The position numbers and the translations under genes were made by a program. A stretch of 64,000 bases of DNA from Erythrophleum ivorense. Taxonomy: Eukaryota; Streptophyta; Magnoliopsida; Fabales; Fabaceae. The notes under the pieces were generated by a model. It had not been told where the DNA came from, ran no database searches, and was given only the letters and a program-made list of their open reading frames with translations. Positions within the stretch are counted from its first letter, which is position 1. Each line of letters starts with the position of its first letter. This document shows, one piece after another, positions 58,640-64,000 of this stretch. The stretch is from NCBI GenBank assembly GCA_026724425.1, contig JAIUCV010000001.1, positions 17,652,556-17,716,555 on the forward strand, read 5' to 3'.

Positions 58640-59239
58640 TTTCTATGTGGTAAGAAATGTCCTTAAAGGTCTTTATAGCTTCATTGTGAGTGAGCACCAA
58701 CTTTACTTAACCCTAAAATGGTTCAAGAAGTGACTTGAGGATAGTAAGGACCAGTTGCTTGGTTGAGAGCTCATATCCATCTATCCTTATATCCCTTAAT
58801 ATAGTAACTATTACCATAAAGTGTTCAATATTATTATATTTTGGGTCTATTATGTACTAATTTGGTTTCAATGTTAAGGAGCAGAACCTAATGCCAAATG
58901 TACTACTAAATTTAAGACATAGTAGTTCCCACATTGCCATGGTAGTTTAGGTAGTGCTCAAACTCCCAAATAAGGTCATCGTGCATGTAGCATAACAAGG
59001 TAAAGCACACATTACAATCTTTCTTATTCTAGACATCATAAGCCTCTTGGTCATAATGATACTGGTTCATATTCCAATCTATAGGTGGATCCAGGCTTTT
59101 GGTTAGATGTTCTACTAAGTTTTGGATCATTATGAAGGTACGTAACCCTACTAAGCCATATATCATCATTCTTACAATGGAGTTTTTCTTTGTTTAGGTA
59201 AGCTATTATGCTCTTAGATGCCATTTCACTACATGACAT
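58640..59239 (-). pseudogene. Ty1/Copia gag pseudogene
   Basis: On the minus strand from about 59224: MASKSIIAYLNKEKLHCKN then DDIWLSRV, matching the start of plant Copia gag (MAS-I-LN-KL-G-NYDIW). Further down, one frame with stops reads IIDPKYNNIEHFMVIVTILRD, IRIDGYELSTKQLVL and VKLVLTHNEA, the standard order of the Copia gag core (EHL…MIRDL…LSDEQQ…SLP…ILTHNE). At least three in-frame stops and an early frame change show it is dead. The zinc knuckle and all of pol are not found. The start is supported by its position downstream of the primer site at 60721 on the same strand. Confidence 0.8.
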
Positions 59240-60720
59240 TAGTTTAATTAGGCATATATTTGATTTATGCTAATTCAATTAAACTACTTAATTTCCACTT
59301 ATATTATTGGATAAAAACTTTTATGCTTTGGCTAGTAATCATTTCTAACAATATAAGCATTTGTTTAAACATTCAATCAATTTTATCCTAATGTTCATAG
59401 GAACACCTCCTACTATCCATATTAAAGGTGTTGTCTACATTCATAATTGAATTGGGTATGTAAACACATCCCTTTATAAGGCCTCAATTAATTGGACACA
59501 TTCCCATAATAAATACAACAATTGAATCCTATTACATCACTCTACTATAAAAAAATATGGATATTGCACCATTTCCATATATAAGTAATTGTTTTGGAAA
59601 TCCATACATCATATGACATAGGCACTTGACCTCCATTAAAATATAGCAATGAAGGGTTATAATGGAAAGGGCCAATCTTACCATCTAGGGAACAAGCCAT
59701 GATCCTAAGGTATATTTATTGTGCCCGTATACAATTAAAAAAAAATTATTTAACAAATACATAAAATAAAATTTATTCATAACTAATATGAATATCCTAG
59801 GTGCTATTATGTTAATTTAAAGTGTGAGTCCTAAGTTTTTCTTTTTAAAAAATTTCTAGAAAAATTGCAAAAAAGATTATTTCATAATTATTAAGTCTCC
59901 TATGTGTTAGACATGCATATAAAACACTACGAAAAATTACCCAAACATAGTCATATTATATATCAATATGTAAAACATAATTTTAGGGAAATTTTATGAC
60001 TAAAATTGCTAAAAAAAAAAGGGCTTGCACATGCCTGCGTGCACCCATTCAAGAGGCTACAAGAAAAAAAAATTTAAGGTCCAAAATAGCCTTTTCACAC
60101 ACCTTAAGTAGTGCATACATGCCACGTGCCACCTTTGGTGGACTTCTTAGTGACTTGCATCCTAAAATTTTAATCTCAGTGTCATTTTTGTTTCACTGGT
60201 GCTTTGAAAATTAACAAGGCTAGTTAGGGTGGCCTTCACACTCCAACGTCAAAAGTGGGATTGATAAACTTACCCTTTCATCTTCAACCTCTAACTTTCA
60301 AGTTTTCTAGAAAAATGTGGTTGAGGTCCCTACTTTGAAGACCATATGTCCCTTGTTTTGCATCCAAATGGCACATAATATATACTATTAGAAAGCTTAT
60401 AGAATGAACCTTTCGAGATTCATAGCCCACACATAGTGGTGGCTTGAGGAGGGAACTCTTGCCCTCAAAATGTAGGTTATTGAACACTTTTTCATAAATT
60501 ATAAAAATTCAATTTTTGATTAGATCACTTATCTAATCAACCCTAAACTTTAGATGCAAGTTCCTTACGTTATGAGAATAGTATTGATGTAATTTTTATT
60601 GTCTAAAACATCTTATTTTGAAAAATATCATTAAAGGGTCTTTTTAAAATATTTATAGAGAAATTCTTCAATTAGTAACATTTTATAAGGCACATGCAAT
60701 GAATGAAAGTGAACAATTAA
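59240..60720 (-). other. Copia leader region, no gene
   Basis: About 1.5 kb between the gag start and the primer site, longer than usual for a Copia leader, so it may hold unrecognised insertions. Frames at 59996-60214 and 60284-60487 show no domain. Confidence 0.4.
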
Positions 60721-60733
60721 GGCTCTGATACCA
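60721..60733 (-). other. Primer binding site of the Copia element
   Basis: Plus-strand GGCTCTGATACCA is the complement of TGGTATCAGAGCC, the initiator-Met primer site. It is one base from the LTR end CTAACA (minus strand), in the right orientation for the gag at 58640-59239. Confidence 0.85.
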
Positions 60734-60734
60734 T

Positions 60735-61650
60735 TGTTAGAAATTAAGCATGCCTCATATGATACTTTTGGTCCTAAGGGAGTTCTCATTTTATGAATTC
60801 AAATGTACCCCACATGTAGATCACAATCTTAGCCACAAATGAATGAACTCCTCCTTTCTTGTGGTTGTGGATTAGCTACCAAACTTCTCCACAATATTTT
60901 TACATGTTCCAATTTTCCAAGGCCTTGTGATGGTGCCTTAAGAGAACTACCTTAGAGAGAGAGAGAGAGAGAATATTGAGATGGAAGAGACTAATTTTAA
61001 GGGGAGGTTTTGCTTAGCACATAAGCTTGATACCTCTACAAATGGGGATATGGTTGAATTGAATTACAACTCCTAAATGTCAGTCTATTTATGGATGGTT
61101 TTAAGGCATTTAAAATTTAGATGGAACATATCATAATCATGAACAAAATACTATCAATTAGATATAAATAAAACAAATCTTATTCAAATTTAATTCGTTA
61201 ATTAAATCAATTTTTAAATAATTTGCTAATTCAAATATTATTTGATTAATTCATATAACTTATTTGAATTCTATTTATTAAATTAGAACATATAATAATA
61301 ATAATATTAATTATTATTACATAAATTCCTATTATCAAAACTTATCTAAATAAATTAATTAATATGCAACTGTTGAATGCCATCAATTATTTAAATATGC
61401 AATATAGTAGTTAAGATTTGTTTATCTTGGATTTGTTGTTGGGATTCTCAAAAGGGATAATTCCCTTAAACTCTTGCATTTTGGATATAATAGCTAGAAC
61501 ATGGTAATAACTTGGATTGCTTGTTAGAGTTTGTGATAACTTTAAATTTATAAACTTTAAAAAATAAAAATTCATATTTTTGTAAAAATTTCCAAAATTA
61601 GTATTTTGAGTAAAGTCAATATTTTATCATTGTTATAAGATGATAAAGTA
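60735..61650 (-). mobile_element. 5' LTR of the Copia element, cut by L13
   Basis: On the minus strand this LTR ends CTAACA just before the primer site; on the plus strand it starts TGTTAGAAATTAAGC. A GA microsatellite lies at about 60954-60972. The distal end is not seen before L13 begins at 61651, so L13 probably inserted in or next to it. Confidence 0.6.
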
Positions 61651-64000
61651 TGTAACATCTAGTTCCTCCGTAAACATGAGAAACGTAATATCTGGTTTCT
61701 CCGTAAATGTACGAAATGCATCGGATATAAAAGGAAGTCCCCCAGATATAGTGATTTGAGGTCCAATAAAATTATAGTAATAATTTAGACTTTAAATAAT
61801 GAGGATCTAAGGCCAGAGGTACCCTGAAAATTGTGCCAGAATAACCAAACAAAATTCAATGAAGATGCGGTGACATTTTTGTAATTTCGGACACTTTTTA
61901 GAAAACTCAAAGCACAGATTCTTAAATAGGAAAAATGAGTTACCTAAGGTTATTAGAAGCTCTAAAACTATAGGAACCTCTAGAATGGTTTGAACCCCTT
62001 TGGTTTACGATTTAGAACATTGGTTGACTTGAACTTTGACCTTTCATTCGGGAAAGTTTTAGATCTAAATTGAGTGATTCCAAAAACATTTTATAAGTTA
62101 GAGAACCTAAATTTTATGGTGGAAAAGATGATCTCGAAAAGGAGCTCAAATGAGCTTAAAACGCAAAAGCCAAGAAAGCAGGATGCAAATATTTTTAAGC
62201 AACAAATTTAAGAAAGCATGTGATATATGTCGTGCTCCTTCTCCTCCTTCACTTAGATTAACTTATTTTCAGGCCAAAATAGAAAGAGGACTAGCAGAGA
62301 AGGGCACACCAAGAGGGACGAAGAAAAGGAGGAAAAATCCAAGAAAAGTGTAGAAATTCATGTTCTTCCCTTTAGTAAACTTGTTCTCCTCATTCTCCTA
62401 TTCATTCCTATGGTTTTAATGGCTCATATGGGACTTATTCATGGCTAGTCCAGGGGACAGAGCTTAGAATTTTAAGAAGAAGCTTGAAGCAATGGAAAGA
62501 ACTCTTGAAAAAGTCTTGAAACAAGGTAAATTTTTTAGCTTTTCATGCTTCTTTTCTTATTCTCTCTCCTTCTGTATTTCATCGCACCTAGAGCCCATTC
62601 AAGAGAGTATGAATTTTGGTCCTAGCAAGAGTGAATCATAGGTTTTGGAGTGTGAGGAACAAGTATATGCAAAGAAATCCAATTAAAATGTATTAGAAAT
62701 GAAGTTACAAAGATTAGGGATTCTCTTGCACCTAGGCTAATATGAAACTTCCTAATAGTAATTGACGATGTTTAAGAGTATATATAAGTTCCTAAGACAC
62801 CTAAGAAGTCTCAAAAGTAGCCAACTCCTTAAAGAAAGCAAGCAAAATCCTTTGGTGCACAATCAAGAAGCATGTCTCGACCTAAGTAGGTCGAGACACC
62901 TAAGGAGAATTTTAATTTGTTCTAAGCCTAGAATAGGACTAGATATAATAGGAGAACATCAAAGGAAGTTGGGAAACATTTAGAAGCCATGGAATGTGAG
63001 ATGGAGGTGTAGGTTCTATAATGTAATAAAGAAGCAACATATAGCTAAGCTCCTTAAAATGAATGTGTGATCACTCTAAGGAGTCTAAATGGAATCAAGA
63101 GTCTTATATTGAAAGAAAAAATAGAGCCAAGATCATGAATTCCCATAGTTGTTTCATTAGGTCTCTTATGGAGCCATAAGTGTGTCTTAGAACTAAGCAA
63201 GCCTCCACGGAGTTTCTGAGAAGCTTAAGATTGTTTCTATGAGTAATTTATACCTCCTTTGGTGTGTCTAAGCCAAGGAAGCCAAGGGTCACCCGATAGT
63301 AAGTCTTGGCCAAGAAAGAGGAGGAAGATTTCAATGGAAAAGTGTGTGGCATTAGATCTAAGGTAGCTCTCTAACCTTTCTCTCATGCATTTTTGGATAT
63401 TTTTTTTGTCTTTGGATGTGTATATGTATGATTATTCTATGCAAAATGTTTCTTGCAAATGTTCACATGCCATGGTACTATGATGCCTTTGTTATGTTCT
63501 TGAAAGATGTTATGAATGTGTTTTGTCTTGCATGAGCTTAGTAAAACCAAAAGTTTCTTAGCAAGGGTAAGGATGAGCCAAAAGTCTTTAAGAATGGGTG
63601 AGACAAAGCTAAAAGTCTCTAAAAGAGTAAGGTTTAGTCAAAATTTCTTAAAAGTGGGTGAGGCAAGTCCAAAAGTCCTAAAGAGAATGGGTGAGACTAA
63701 ACCATTGCTTTGGCAAGCCTATGTATGATGTGTATGAGTTTTTGAACATGAGAAATGCTTTATGTATGTTCATAAGTTATAAGATTGTCATGCATTCATT
63801 TTTAGACTTGTAAATGCATCTATTATGTATGTTTGAAAGGGTAAAGAGTTATTAGGATTCTTAGAATCTTACTTTTCCCTTCTAATGTCTCCATATGTCT
63901 AGGTGGACCAAATGAACTAAGAAATGGAAGACACTAATCTTGAAGACAAAGAGATTGACAAAGGAAATGCCAAATGGTTGTTTTTGTAAACATATTGTTG
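61651..64000 (+). mobile_element. Family L LTR L13, 3' end beyond window
   Basis: Starts TGTAACATCTAG and covers the first ~2350 bp of the LTR. The start carries a clear tandem duplication: CATCTAGTTCCTCCGTAAAC, then ATATCTGGTTTCTCCGTAAA. Array at about 63538-63705; palindrome GATTC-TTA-GAATC at 63856-63868. The donor-like site of other copies is decayed here (AAAAGTGTAG, about 62345). TSD cannot be tested. Confidence 0.85.

Overview
This window looks like a repeat-dense heterochromatic stretch of an AT-rich seed-plant genome, probably a eudicot. I find no intact host gene, tRNA or rRNA. Every open frame is short, and nearly all of them are chance frames inside retrotransposon LTR sequence. 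The organism call rests on the element types: Athila-like and chromovirus-like Ty3/Gypsy remnants, a Ty1/Copia gag remnant whose element has an initiator-Met primer site, and a TRIM-like repeat carrying the GTCCCACATCGG motif. The species cannot be named from this.

One long LTR family, called family L here, supplies 13 copies (L1-L13) and about 42 kb (about 66%) of the window by my coordinate arithmetic. Complete copies are about 3.4-3.8 kb, start TGTAA (L2, L9 and L11 also fit), end near GGTGTTRCA, occur in both orientations and mostly have 5-bp target-site duplications (TSDs). Nearly all are solo LTRs. The TSDs give the nesting. Positions 570-27619 are an older LTR (H) interrupted by L2, L3 and L4. 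L4 is itself cut three times, by L5, L7 and L8, and L5 contains L6.

Positions 27620-58465 are a decayed Athila-like element on the + strand. Its gag is split by L9, and its 3' part is split by L10 (TSD ATTGG at 36253 and 56115). L10 is split in turn by a 16-kb composite insertion X (38779-55023, TSD TTTGA). X is the most unusual object in the window. Its two ends are TRIM-type LTR sequence in opposite orientations. Its interior holds an initiator-Met primer site, a 4.6-kb non-coding region, a polypurine tract and a family-L LTR (L11), followed by a second primer site and an inverted TRIM array that forms a long palindrome. A further 2.9-kb LTR (G) sits in L11, and L12 sits in the TRIM array. 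X could be a chimera formed during reverse transcription or autointegration, but that is inference.

Positions 58560 to at least 61650 hold a minus-strand Ty1/Copia remnant (gag pseudogene, primer site, LTR). L13 starts at 61651 and runs off the end.

Family L has three recurring internal features: a TATA-like box about 530 bp from the 5' end in several copies, an array of about 31-bp units, and a short palindrome GATTC-N3-GAATC kept in 12 of 12 copies that cover the region (10 with perfect arms).
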